Assembly (NCBI GenBank): GCA_039024635.1
Contig: JBCCQA010000012.1
Span: forward strand, 62,001 to 126,000
Source of the DNA: Kuafuiihalomonas sp039024635
GTDB lineage: Bacteria; Myxococcota; Kuafuiibacteriia; Kuafuiibacteriales; Kuafuiibacteriaceae
DNA length: 64,000 bases
Reading direction: 5' to 3'
Shown: positions 25,606 through 33,325 of the stretch, piece by piece
How positions within the stretch are numbered: the stretch's first letter is position 1
Layout: the number at the start of each line of letters is the position of its first letter
Notes under the pieces: model-generated
Told to the model about the DNA's origin: nothing
What the model saw: the letters and a program-made list of their open reading frames with translations, nothing else
The model's database searches: none
Made by a program: the position numbers and the translations under genes

Positions 25606-26770
25606 GCCGCCACCACTCTTCCTGCATCAGATACAGCTTCGTCGGGGTGTCCAGTTCCTCTCGCCCGTCCAAGAAGCGGACGAAAGCGGCGGGCCAGGAG
25701 CGGGCGTGTACGTCGCTCGGCGCGCACTGGCGCACGAACTCTCGAACGAACCAGCGAAAGTTCGATCCGAGAAGCCGGGTGCTCACGGGAAAAGTCGCCT
25801 CCAGCAGGAGAAGAGCGGAATAGACCTGCTCCGAGAACAGGGCTTGGAGGCTCGGCTCACGACCCTCCATGAGCTGGTCCATGAAGCTCCGCTGCCAGTC
25901 GATGAGTGCCTCTCCCGAATCTTCCAGAGCGGTGACCTGGACCGGCCCCGGGTCTTCCCCCGCCGTCGTCCTCCGGGCGAGTGCCCGCCGAAGCTCGACC
26001 AAGAGCCGGCTCAATTCGGGGCCGTCGGGCATGTTTCGGTCCCATTCGAGAATCACGGGCAGATCGGTCGAAGCTGCCCACGCCATGGTCCTGACGTCAG
26101 GTCGGGAGCCGTGATCGTCGAGCCAGCGCTCCTGTCCCTGACGGAAGCCGGCCACGTGCACGTAGCTCCCAATCATGGGGAGAGTATCCAAGGCATCGCA
26201 GAGTGACTCACCGGTGTGATGGGCGCTGATTCGAAGGTTGCATACGTCGATCAGGGCCCGGCTTCCGCACAGCTCGTGAAGGGCCAGCAGCGCCTCGGCC
26301 GAGCTCAGTTCGCTGCCTTTCACGCGAAAGTACTGAGCCGGCGTCTCGAGGGCGAGCGTCCGACCCAGGCGTTCCTGGATCCCATGGATCCGCTCAGCTA
26401 CGTGCCTCAGCGACGTCTCGTCCCAGCGTAGGGGGAGGAAGGTCGTCGACCAAGCCCCGTCGACGCTCCGCCAAGCCAAGTGGTCCGACACGGCCGACAC
26501 TTCGAAGCGGTCGGCCAGGGTCCGCACGCGGTCCACGTATTCGGGGTCCAGGCCGTCGTGGCTACCGACGTTCATCCCCAAGCAGTGCAGAAAGAAGGGC
26601 GCTCGGGTTCGGAGTCTCTCCAGCTCCACGAGCACCTCTTCCTCGGCAAAGAACCAGGCGTCGGCGATGATCTCGACCGCGTCCAGGTTCCAGTCATGGG
26701 CCTCCCGGAGCCAGCGCTCGCGCAAGCTGAGCCCGAGGGCGGGCTCACGGGACGGCGCAGGCTCGATCAC
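25595..26770 (-). CDS. bufB: fused MNIO (DUF692) and DUF2063 protein, BufB-BufC-type maturase
   Basis: A 391-residue fusion. Residues about 10-265 are an MNIO (DUF692) TIM barrel with the metal-binding set E33, H62, D96/H97, E142, D175, N178, H184/H185, H205, E242 and D244. Residues about 290-390 read as DUF2063 (BufC): VYSALLLLEATFPVSTRLLGSNF...FVREFV. In bufferin pathways these are normally separate BufB and BufC, which together convert Cys of the precursor to 5-thiooxazoles. The start is GTG at 26770, overlapping the bufA1 stop by four bases (GTGA); the longer frame from 26848 would run into bufA1. Assignment as bufferin maturase is by domain and context. Confidence 0.9.
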   Translation of the reverse strand: MIEPAPSREPALGLSLRERWLREAHDWNLDAVEIIADAWFFAEEEVLVELERLRTRAPFFLHCLGMNVGSHDGLDPEYVDRVRTLADRFEVSAVSDHLAWRSVDGAWSTTFLPLRWDETSLRHVAERIHGIQERLGRTLALETPAQYFRVKGSELSSAEALLALHELCGSRALIDVCNLRISAHHTGESLCDALDTLPMIGSYVHVAGFRQGQERWLDDHGSRPDVRTMAWAASTDLPVILEWDRNMPDGPELSRLLVELRRALARRTTAGEDPGPVQVTALEDSGEALIDWQRSFMDQLMEGREPSLQALFSEQVYSALLLLEATFPVSTRLLGSNFRWFVREFVRQCAPSDVHARSWPAAFVRFLDGREELDTPTKLYLMQEEWWRHAG

Positions 26771-27054
26771 TTCTTGGGGACGTCTTTCTTGGCCAGCACC
26801 CGGCCTCCAGCAATCTTCTCGCAGACGCCCTGGGGAACGTAGACCCATTCGTTGGGGTCGCGGTCGACGGCCGCGTTTCCGGCACAGTCATGGCCGTTGG
26901 CGCCGCAGTCGTTCATCCCCTTCTTCGCGATTCCGGCGCACTTGACGATGGTCGAGCCTGGCTCTGCCCACTTGGGCGCGCCGGCCAGGGCGGTGCCTGC
27001 GGCGGTGAAGCCTCCGAGGAGGACGGTGGTGTTCAGTAGATTCTTCTTCTGCAT
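26767..27054 (-). CDS. bufA1: BufA1-type (DUF2282) RiPP precursor, bufferin-like copper metallophore
   Basis: A 95-residue precursor with a signal peptide (MQKKNLLNTTVLLGGFTAAGTALA) and the DUF2282 signature KCAGIAKKGMNDCGA...DCAGNA...EWVYVPQGVCEKI. Four cysteines at 39, 50, 57 and 78 match the family's four. Known bufferins have two of the Cys converted to thiooxazole and then bind copper in the periplasm. A good ribosome site (AGGAG, about 10 bases before the ATG) precedes it. First gene of the minus-strand operon; divergent from the OB-fold lipoprotein with 191 bases between starts. Confidence 0.92.
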   Translation of the reverse strand: MQKKNLLNTTVLLGGFTAAGTALAGAPKWAEPGSTIVKCAGIAKKGMNDCGANGHDCAGNAAVDRDPNEWVYVPQGVCEKIAGGRVLAKKDVPKK

Positions 27055-27245
27055 GTCCTATGGACTCCTTCCTCTACCAGACGAAGGAAAGGGCCGGTTG
27101 ATTGCGACGGTGCGCTCCCCGCCTCAAGATTCCGTTCGGACTGAGGGTAGGCCCGAGCAGAAAGCGCCGCCGACATAGGTTGAGGTTCGCTTGGGCTTCG
27201 TCGCTTCTGCGTGGCGTCAGGCGCGGAAGCCGTTAGCCTCTCACG

Positions 27246-27896
27246 ATGCGTTCTTGGCCTGCTTTGCTACTTGCTCTGGCCACCGCCTGCACCAAAGCCC
27301 GGGGGACTGAGCCTCCACCCGAGGGTTGGGCCAACAACGCGCCGACTCGGGTAGAGCGCGTTGTCGACCGAGCGAGCGTTCAGCTGCTCGAGGTCGAGCA
27401 GGGACCATATCGGACTTGGGTCCAGATTCCCAAGGTAGGCGCCCGAGTCGGAGACTACGTTCTCCTCGGCCAGGGCATGGCTCGGCGGGACGTGGAAATC
27501 CCGGAGCTTGGAAAGACGGTCCGGGAGATCGTGGACATCCGTCATGCTCGCCCCGTGGACTTCGAGACGGCCCAGCAAGCCGTCGTCGCAAGCATCCCCG
27601 AAGGCGCCCTGTCGGTCGGCCAAGCCTTCGCCGAACTGAGCGAAAGAGCCGACGAGGAAGTGGTCGTCTACGGGACCGTTACCAAGGTTGCGGGCGCCAT
27701 CGGCTGGTACTGGGTCCACCTGCGGGATTCGACTGGGGACCCGTCGGCCAGCGACTACGACCTTACCGTCCAGACCAAGGAAAACGCTCCCGAGGGTCGG
27801 CGGGTCGTCTACAAGGGCCGCCTCCGGTCCGACGTCGACCTTGGATTCGGCTACCACTACGACGCCCTGGTGGAGGAGGCGGTTTTCGTACACTAA
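27246..27896 (+). CDS. OB-fold lipoprotein
   Basis: A 216-residue protein with a short leader and a lipobox-like ATAC. Residues about 135-215 form a nucleic-acid-type OB-fold with the pattern VVYGTVTKVAGAIGWYWVHLRDSTGD...DLTVQT...VVYKGRL..DVDLGFGYHYDALVEEA, similar to small OB-domain proteins found beside multiheme cytochromes and metal-handling genes. The first half has a second beta-rich stretch (VEQGPYRTWVQIPKVGARVGDYVLLGQG) that may be a similar domain. It is divergent from bufA1, so a link with metal stress is possible but not shown. Confidence 0.8.
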   Translation: MRSWPALLLALATACTKARGTEPPPEGWANNAPTRVERVVDRASVQLLEVEQGPYRTWVQIPKVGARVGDYVLLGQGMARRDVEIPELGKTVREIVDIRHARPVDFETAQQAVVASIPEGALSVGQAFAELSERADEEVVVYGTVTKVAGAIGWYWVHLRDSTGDPSASDYDLTVQTKENAPEGRRVVYKGRLRSDVDLGFGYHYDALVEEAVFVH

Positions 27897-28115
27897 GGGG
27901 CTGATGAAGAACGGGATTCGCCTGGCTGAGTAGGTAGGCTTTCCGTGGAACACTTCGGTGAAGAGGGCGCTGATTGGATATCAGCAACCGATGAGAGGCG
28001 GAGCCGTCCGGAGGGTTCCATGGGGAGACCGCAGTCAGACGGGTGAATCCGGTTCTTCAGCAGCCCCCTAGGCCTCGTCCTATCCGTCGCCGTCCTCTCA
28101 TGGCAGCGTCGGCCC

Positions 28116-29012
28116 GTGCTGACGTCGTCCATCGAAGGAGTCCTCGACGTGGAGCGTTTCGGTCCCGCCGAAGGTTCACCCGATCTGGTGATCGAGGTTC
28201 CGCATGGAGCCACCGAGACCCAGGACTACCTGCGTCTCGAGGCTCGGCTTCAAGGTGAGCAGCCGGCGGATTTGGTGGCGTTCTTCCACGTCAACACCGA
28301 TGTCGGCGCGCCCGAACTCGCGACATCAGTGGCATCGAAGCTGAGCGCTCGCGGGGTCGCCGTGCTGGTACTCCGCTGCCGGGTTCCTCGAACCTTCGTG
28401 GACACAAATCGCCGTCTCGATACCGACCCCGGCCTGGCTGAGACCAACGCCGTCTCGGGCCGTATCACCCCGGGGCTCGCACCCTGGCTGACCCAGCCCG
28501 AAGACCAGGCGCTGCTCGTCGAGCTTCATCGCCAGTACACCTTGGCTGTTGAGGCCGTCCTCGCCGACGCTCTTCCGCAGGCTGGATTGCTTCTCCTCCA
28601 TAGCTATGCGCCCCGCTCGGTGGACGTCGAGGTTACGGAGCGAATCGTCGACGATCTCCGCGCGGCCTACGAACCCGACAAGGCCGAGACCTGGCCGCTT
28701 CGTCCGCCCATCGATCTCATTCACCGGCTCCCCGATGGACGCTCGCTTCAGCCCGTAGGCTTCTTCGAGGCCCTCAACCGCGCCTTCGACGGTGTAGAGC
28801 TTGTGGGGGACAATCTCAGCTATCCGCTTCACCCTGTCACGATGGCTCACGGCCACGCGATCCGATGGCCGGGTCGAGTGGTCTGTTTGGAGGTCCGCCG
28901 GGATCTCCTGGCCGACCCTTTCGTACCCCTGAAGCCAGTTCGGATCTCATCACGCAAGGTAGATCGGTTGGCTCGACCTCTCACCGATGTCGTCGAGGCT
29001 CGACTACTCTGA
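28116..29012 (+). CDS. N-formylglutamate amidohydrolase-like protein
   Basis: A 298-residue protein with an early EVPHGATE motif, a FVDTNRRLD segment and a HSYAPRSVDVEV stretch. These match the SPHGG/DxNR/HSxxPR pattern of the N-formylglutamate amidohydrolase (HutG-like, zinc-dependent) family. The match is partial: spacing and several residues differ, so substrate is uncertain and it may be a diverged relative. Start is GTG at 28116; no better start is visible. It converges with the small acidic protein gene, overlapping by nine bases. Confidence 0.65.
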   Translation: MLTSSIEGVLDVERFGPAEGSPDLVIEVPHGATETQDYLRLEARLQGEQPADLVAFFHVNTDVGAPELATSVASKLSARGVAVLVLRCRVPRTFVDTNRRLDTDPGLAETNAVSGRITPGLAPWLTQPEDQALLVELHRQYTLAVEAVLADALPQAGLLLLHSYAPRSVDVEVTERIVDDLRAAYEPDKAETWPLRPPIDLIHRLPDGRSLQPVGFFEALNRAFDGVELVGDNLSYPLHPVTMAHGHAIRWPGRVVCLEVRRDLLADPFVPLKPVRISSRKVDRLARPLTDVVEARLL

Positions 29013-29246
29013 AGGGAGGTCCTCCGACATCGAGGTCGGGGGAGAGGAGATCGAAACCTCGATCGCCCGGGACGTCATGCTAACCTTTTGTTCGGAGCCC
29101 ATGCGCCAGACGCTTTGCTCGAATGCGTCGTCTGCTTCCAGCTGCTCGATGGCACGGAGCTGGTCCAAGAGCTCGCGGTAGTAGGCCCGACGCTCTGCCC
29201 CTACCAGCTCTACATCGACCTTCTTGTGCTCTCGGGTCGAGTCCAT
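29004..29246 (-). CDS. small acidic hypothetical protein
   Basis: An 80-residue frame starting with ATG, seven bases after the stop of the esterase gene on the same strand. The first 45 residues are charged and helical (YYRELLDQLRAIEQLEADDAFEQ), then comes a Ser/Pro-rich tail. I recognise no family and codon signal is limited by length. Its position as last gene of a tight six-gene operon supports it being real. Confidence 0.55.
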   Translation of the reverse strand: MDSTREHKKVDVELVGAERRAYYRELLDQLRAIEQLEADDAFEQSVWRMGSEQKVSMTSRAIEVSISSPPTSMSEDLPSE

Positions 29247-29253
29247 CTGAAGC

Positions 29254-29997
29254 TCAAGTGTGGACTTCGGCCTGCGTCCACTCGTCCAAGTACTTGGGCA
29301 CCATGGCCCGCCACGTGACCCAGTCGTGGTGCCAGTCGGGGCCCCACGAGTCCACGTAGTTCGGGATGCCGCGGGCCCCCAAGACGTTAGCTAGATTCCA
29401 GCTCTCGCCGACGTTCTCCCAGCGTCCCTCCCCGGTTGCGATGTGGATGTAGCGGGTCCTGAGGAGCTCCAGATGTGCACCTTCCAGCCGTGGAACCATG
29501 TGAAGAGGTGAAGCTCGGCGGTAGGACTCGGTGGTGTGCTCGATCTCGCAGAATCGCATGAGGTCGTAGGTACCGCTCATGGCCAAGGCCTTGGTGAACA
29601 TGTCCGGGAATCGACAGACCAAGGCGGCGGCGTGAAAGGCGCCGATGGAGGCTCCGCCCGTCCAGATGGGCAGCTCGCCTCGACAATCGGTCCAAATGGC
29701 AGGAACCAGTTCGTCCCGGATGAACCAGTGGAACTGGTCCTGCAGCCACATCCGGTGCTCAGGACTCCCCTGCTTCCCAAACCATGCCTGCCCGGCGACG
29801 CTGTCACAGGAGTAGACCTTGACGCGCCCAGCCACCAAAAGGGGCTCGAGCGCTCGAATCATCTGCCAGCGCTCGATCTCTTCGGCGTCTCCACCCGCCG
29901 TGGGAAGGAGTAGGAAAGGCTGGCCCATGACGCCCCAGCGCGCCGTCGTGACCTCTGTCTCCAAGCGGTTGGAGTACCAGCGGGACTTCAAGAACAT
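29254..29997 (-). CDS. esterase of the PF00756 (putative esterase) family
   Basis: A 247-residue alpha/beta hydrolase of the esterase-D/Fes-like family. The nucleophile is Ser 117 in GGASIGAF, and the late DWHHDWVTWR supplies the His in the usual position. A short N-terminal beta region precedes the hydrolase. It lies four bases after the upstream ATP-grasp gene. A second, longer esterase of the same family is two genes upstream, so the operon holds a pair of related hydrolases. Confidence 0.85.
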   Translation of the reverse strand: MFLKSRWYSNRLETEVTTARWGVMGQPFLLLPTAGGDAEEIERWQMIRALEPLLVAGRVKVYSCDSVAGQAWFGKQGSPEHRMWLQDQFHWFIRDELVPAIWTDCRGELPIWTGGASIGAFHAAALVCRFPDMFTKALAMSGTYDLMRFCEIEHTTESYRRASPLHMVPRLEGAHLELLRTRYIHIATGEGRWENVGESWNLANVLGARGIPNYVDSWGPDWHHDWVTWRAMVPKYLDEWTQAEVHT

Positions 29998-30001
29998 CCG
30001 T

Positions 30002-31234
30002 TCAACCCTGGTCGCGTCGCCACTGCTGGGTCCGATCCCAGAAGAGCTCCGTGAAGCGCTCGACCTCGTGGGCTGGGAAGAGGGTCATGACCTTCTTTCG
30101 GATCGTGTCCTTCCACAGTGCGGTCCCGAAGTAGCTGTGGAGGACTTCGTCGAGGTGGCTGAGATGCTTGGCGCAAAAGGCCTCGAAGTCTTCTTTGTTC
30201 ATCCGTTCCTCGGCCAGGGCCGCGTAGGCGTCGAGCTTCTCTTCATAGCTACGATCTTCGGCCGCGATGTCGAAGAAGGCCTGCCAGTCCAGATTGCGAG
30301 GCATCTTCCGTCGTACCGTCGCGCAATAAATCGACCAGCGAAGGTAGGCGCCCACCAGCCACGGAAAGTGGTAGTGCAGCGAAGTCACCTGCGAGTCGGG
30401 GCAGGCGTTTGCGAAGTCGATGGGGTGCCAGACACCGTCTCGTCGGAGCGCTTCGCAGGAGTTGAACTCCCAGCCAAAGAAGGCGTTGATGGTCAGGGTC
30501 AACTTCCTCAGATGCTCCGCCTCGGCTTCGTCGATGAAGTCGGTTCGCATTGTGTACCGATCGTGAAGCGCTTGGCTGGGGTCGTAGTCCACCAGGTGGG
30601 TCTGAGGTCCAAAGCCTATGCAGCGAACGAACTTGTCGAAGCCCTCCACCGAGGCCTGGGCATGCATCACCGACCGTCCGCTTTCTTCGTAGGCTGACCA
30701 AGCGTCCTCCGCGGTCTTGGCTCGAGTGACCTCTCGCCAGCCGCCGCCGTCGTAAGGCTTTAGGAACATCGGCCATCCGATCTCGTCGCCGACATGGCCG
30801 AGGTCGAAGAGGCGAGCGTAGGAGTGGAGGGTGGCTCGCAGGTCCGGCCGCATCTCGTAACTCTTGGCTGGAATCATCCAAGTTTTCGGGATGGGCATGC
30901 CGAGCCTCATCATCGCGCAGTAGCTGGAGTGCTTCTCGCAAGACTGAATGCTCCACGGATTGTTGAAGACGTACAGATCGTCCATGAGGACGGACTTCTT
31001 GATCCACTCACGGCTAGTATGGAGCCAGTGGGTCAGGCGATCGATCACAAGATCGTACTTGCAGGGCTGACGAAGGTCGAAGGGCTCGATGGAGATCCGA
31101 CTCACGTCGAATCGAACCGTATCGCCCTGATGAGGGAGGGAGAGATCCAGCCGCTCCATCACGTGCTCGTAGCAGAGCGGCCAGCAGAGATCGGCGCCCA
31201 GCGAGAGCCCGATACGACGAACGACGTCAGCCAT
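30002..31234 (-). CDS. ATP-grasp domain ligase (D)
   Basis: A 410-residue ATP-grasp protein. After an N-terminal pre-ATP-grasp region (to about residue 140) comes the glycine-rich nucleotide loop FLKPYDGGGWREV. It lacks the GEIGCRPPG-type motif shared by the other three ATP-grasp genes of this locus and has instead HPIDFANACPDSQ, so it is a separate branch of the superfamily. These enzymes form amide or thioester bonds using ATP via an acylphosphate. Substrate unknown. Six bases separate it from the longer esterase upstream and four from the shorter one downstream. Confidence 0.85.
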   Translation of the reverse strand: MADVVRRIGLSLGADLCWPLCYEHVMERLDLSLPHQGDTVRFDVSRISIEPFDLRQPCKYDLVIDRLTHWLHTSREWIKKSVLMDDLYVFNNPWSIQSCEKHSSYCAMMRLGMPIPKTWMIPAKSYEMRPDLRATLHSYARLFDLGHVGDEIGWPMFLKPYDGGGWREVTRAKTAEDAWSAYEESGRSVMHAQASVEGFDKFVRCIGFGPQTHLVDYDPSQALHDRYTMRTDFIDEAEAEHLRKLTLTINAFFGWEFNSCEALRRDGVWHPIDFANACPDSQVTSLHYHFPWLVGAYLRWSIYCATVRRKMPRNLDWQAFFDIAAEDRSYEEKLDAYAALAEERMNKEDFEAFCAKHLSHLDEVLHSYFGTALWKDTIRKKVMTLFPAHEVERFTELFWDRTQQWRRDQG

Positions 31235-31240
31235 CTGGCC

Positions 31241-32380
31241 TCACTCGTAGACGAAGAGGAGGCCCCCAGGAAAGAGCCAGGATAGACCTTCTCGGAGTCG
31301 GTCCCTCCAGTTGTGCCAGTTGTGGCCGTCCCGTGCCTCGACCAGCCGCACCTGCATCCCGGTCGAGGCCAGCATTGGGGCCAGGGAGCGATTCTCGTAG
31401 ATGAGGGACTCGAAGACCCCGCAGCTCATGAACACCCGCTGGCTCACGGCGCTCGGTTCATCGCGATAGCGATTGACGAAGGCGACGACGCGGTCGAACA
31501 GGGGTCCTCGGCGATTTCGCGAGCCGATGTCCGTGAAGGCGAAGCTGCCCGACTGGAGAAGGAGCTTGCCCCAGAAGCCCGGATGTCGGGCCGCAGCGGA
31601 GAAACTCGCGACGCCTCCGAAACTGGCCCCCATAAGGCAGCGGCCGTAGGGCTGGTCGATCAGAGGGTAGTGTTCAGCCAGGGTCGGCCAAAGCTCGGTG
31701 GTCAGGAACGCGGCGTGGGCCTCGGAATCGGCGTACTCACGGAGCCGGTCCGGTGAGTCGATGAAGGCGTAGACGGCGCTCTCGATTTCTTGGCGGTGGA
31801 TGAGGTTGTCCAGAATTGTCCGCATCCCGGTGAAACGCAGATAGTCGCTCCCGTCGTGGACCACGACCAGCGGGACCGGCTTGCCCAATCGCAGACGAGC
31901 CGGTTCATACACCTGCACGGAGCGTTTGCTGCCGAAGGCAGCGCTGTCGATGGGTACCCAGTTCATCTGGCCGGGTCGGGCGACCGGGTCGTGGTGGATC
32001 CAGCGGGGTTCTTCATAGCCTCCGGTCGTCAGCACGGAGTTGGCGCCGAAGGGGTCGTGGGCCCGACGCGGATTCAGCGGATCCTCGATCCAGTCGCCTC
32101 GACCGCTGCGGATGACCTCCAGCTTGTACTCCACCCTGGAGGCAGGAGGAAACTCCAGGGTCAAATACCAAAGGTCCGTGTTCTCGGCTCGGATGAGGTC
32201 GGTCGAGGTCTCCAGGCCGTACACCCAGTGGCGAAGCAAGACCCGCTCTGCGCCGCCCATGTAGACGAAGCTCACCGAGCTCCCGTCCACGAGCGGGAAC
32301 TGGGAACCTTCGACCAGGCGTCGCATCTCATCGGGCTTGTTCCAGGCCTGGATGAGAGCCTCCAGCTTTGTGCTCTTCAT
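31241..32380 (-). CDS. Fes-like esterase with N-terminal E-set (CBM48-like) domain
   Basis: A 379-residue protein: an E-set/CBM48-like beta domain (about 1-125, VSFVYMGGAERVLLRHWVYGL then TLEFPPASRVEYKLEV) followed by a PF00756 esterase with the elbow MGASFGGVASF and a late HNWHNWRD His. Enterochelin esterases (Fes) have the same order. CBM48-like domains in this family can also contact polysaccharides, notable because a glycogen synthase lies nearby. The ATG at 32380 overlaps the stop of the S51-like gene by four bases; the frame is open further upstream. Confidence 0.88.
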   Translation of the reverse strand: MKSTKLEALIQAWNKPDEMRRLVEGSQFPLVDGSSVSFVYMGGAERVLLRHWVYGLETSTDLIRAENTDLWYLTLEFPPASRVEYKLEVIRSGRGDWIEDPLNPRRAHDPFGANSVLTTGGYEEPRWIHHDPVARPGQMNWVPIDSAAFGSKRSVQVYEPARLRLGKPVPLVVVHDGSDYLRFTGMRTILDNLIHRQEIESAVYAFIDSPDRLREYADSEAHAAFLTTELWPTLAEHYPLIDQPYGRCLMGASFGGVASFSAAARHPGFWGKLLLQSGSFAFTDIGSRNRRGPLFDRVVAFVNRYRDEPSAVSQRVFMSCGVFESLIYENRSLAPMLASTGMQVRLVEARDGHNWHNWRDRLREGLSWLFPGGLLFVYE

Positions 32381-33297
32381 GGTCGCTCCACGCCGGGAAG
32401 GGCTTCGGCGCCAGCCATCTCCAGCTTTCTGCCGCCGCGGATCACGACGTGGCTGGACTCGGGCAGGAGCACGCACTGAGCCGGCGCGAAACGCTTGAGC
32501 ATGTGGGTCGTTCGGGCCCTGTTCTCGACCTCCAGACGTCGCTCGGGCTCCGGGAACACGACCATGTCTTCAACCAGGCCGAGGCCCTGGTCCAGGACCT
32601 CTCGCAGCAGGCCCCCTTGGGGGGCGTCGTCGTGAAAGAGCACGATGCGCTGGGTCAGGACCATCGCACCGGCTGACCAGCCGATAACCGGCTTCTCCCG
32701 AAGTAGTCCCCCCAGATCGAAGAGCTCCATCCGGTTCATGAGAACCGCCACGTGGCCCCCTGCGATGAGTACCGTTCCGCAGCTCCCAAGCGCTTCATGG
32801 ACCTTCTCGGTCTCGGCCTCGAGGCTCCTGCGCTTCTGGGGGCGCCACTTGTCCTCGAACTCCTCTCGCAGACGTCTGCACTGGCCGAGGTGGGTCTCGT
32901 CCAGCGCCCGAATGGCTTCGATGGAGTCGTCTTCGATCTCGCTTCTGAGCGCCTCGGGAGCGCCGTAGGTCCTAACGTCGAGTTCAGCGTCGAAAGCGTG
33001 ACGAAGGCGGATCCGGTAGACACGCTGCAGGTGGCGCAACATTTCTTGCCGCGCTCGAAGGGCACCGGCCAGTTCGGTGTCCTGAGCCAAGACCCGCTCG
33101 ACCCGCTCTCCGAGGGCGAGGTTGACCGCTTCCCCGCCGAGATGAGCTCGGAGCTCTTCGTCTTCGCGTTCCCGCTCCTGCCAGCCGGCGGTGATGATGG
33201 CAAAGGGGCCCGCGGCCCCCATGCTGTGCGCCAGCTCTTTGACCCGTGGCTTCAGCCTTTGGGAGCCCATGAGAGCGACGGGGTGAGGGCTCGACAT
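32377..33297 (-). CDS. peptidase S51-like (dipeptidase E/cyanophycinase fold) protein
   Basis: A 306-residue protein with the type-1 glutamine-amidotransferase-like fold of peptidase family S51. LIAGGHVAVLMNRM (about 177-190) and VIGWSAGAMVL with Ser 208 match the family's GGNQ and GxSAGA segments. Where cyanophycinases and dipeptidase E have a His-Phe motif, this protein has VVFPEPERR, so the catalytic set may be altered. A charged helical insertion (about 130-165) is unusual. It precedes the E-set esterase with a four-base overlap and follows the ATP-grasp gene A. Confidence 0.8.
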   Translation of the reverse strand: MSSPHPVALMGSQRLKPRVKELAHSMGAAGPFAIITAGWQEREREDEELRAHLGGEAVNLALGERVERVLAQDTELAGALRARQEMLRHLQRVYRIRLRHAFDAELDVRTYGAPEALRSEIEDDSIEAIRALDETHLGQCRRLREEFEDKWRPQKRRSLEAETEKVHEALGSCGTVLIAGGHVAVLMNRMELFDLGGLLREKPVIGWSAGAMVLTQRIVLFHDDAPQGGLLREVLDQGLGLVEDMVVFPEPERRLEVENRARTTHMLKRFAPAQCVLLPESSHVVIRGGRKLEMAGAEALPGVERP

Positions 33298-33325
33298 CGG
33301 ACCGCCCTATACCAGAGCCTGCGTT

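Noticed and set aside
27897..28115. Possible riboswitch before the amidohydrolase-like gene
   Set aside because: Some stem-like segments and a GTCAGAC string recall cobalamin elements, but the conserved boxes and order are not there.
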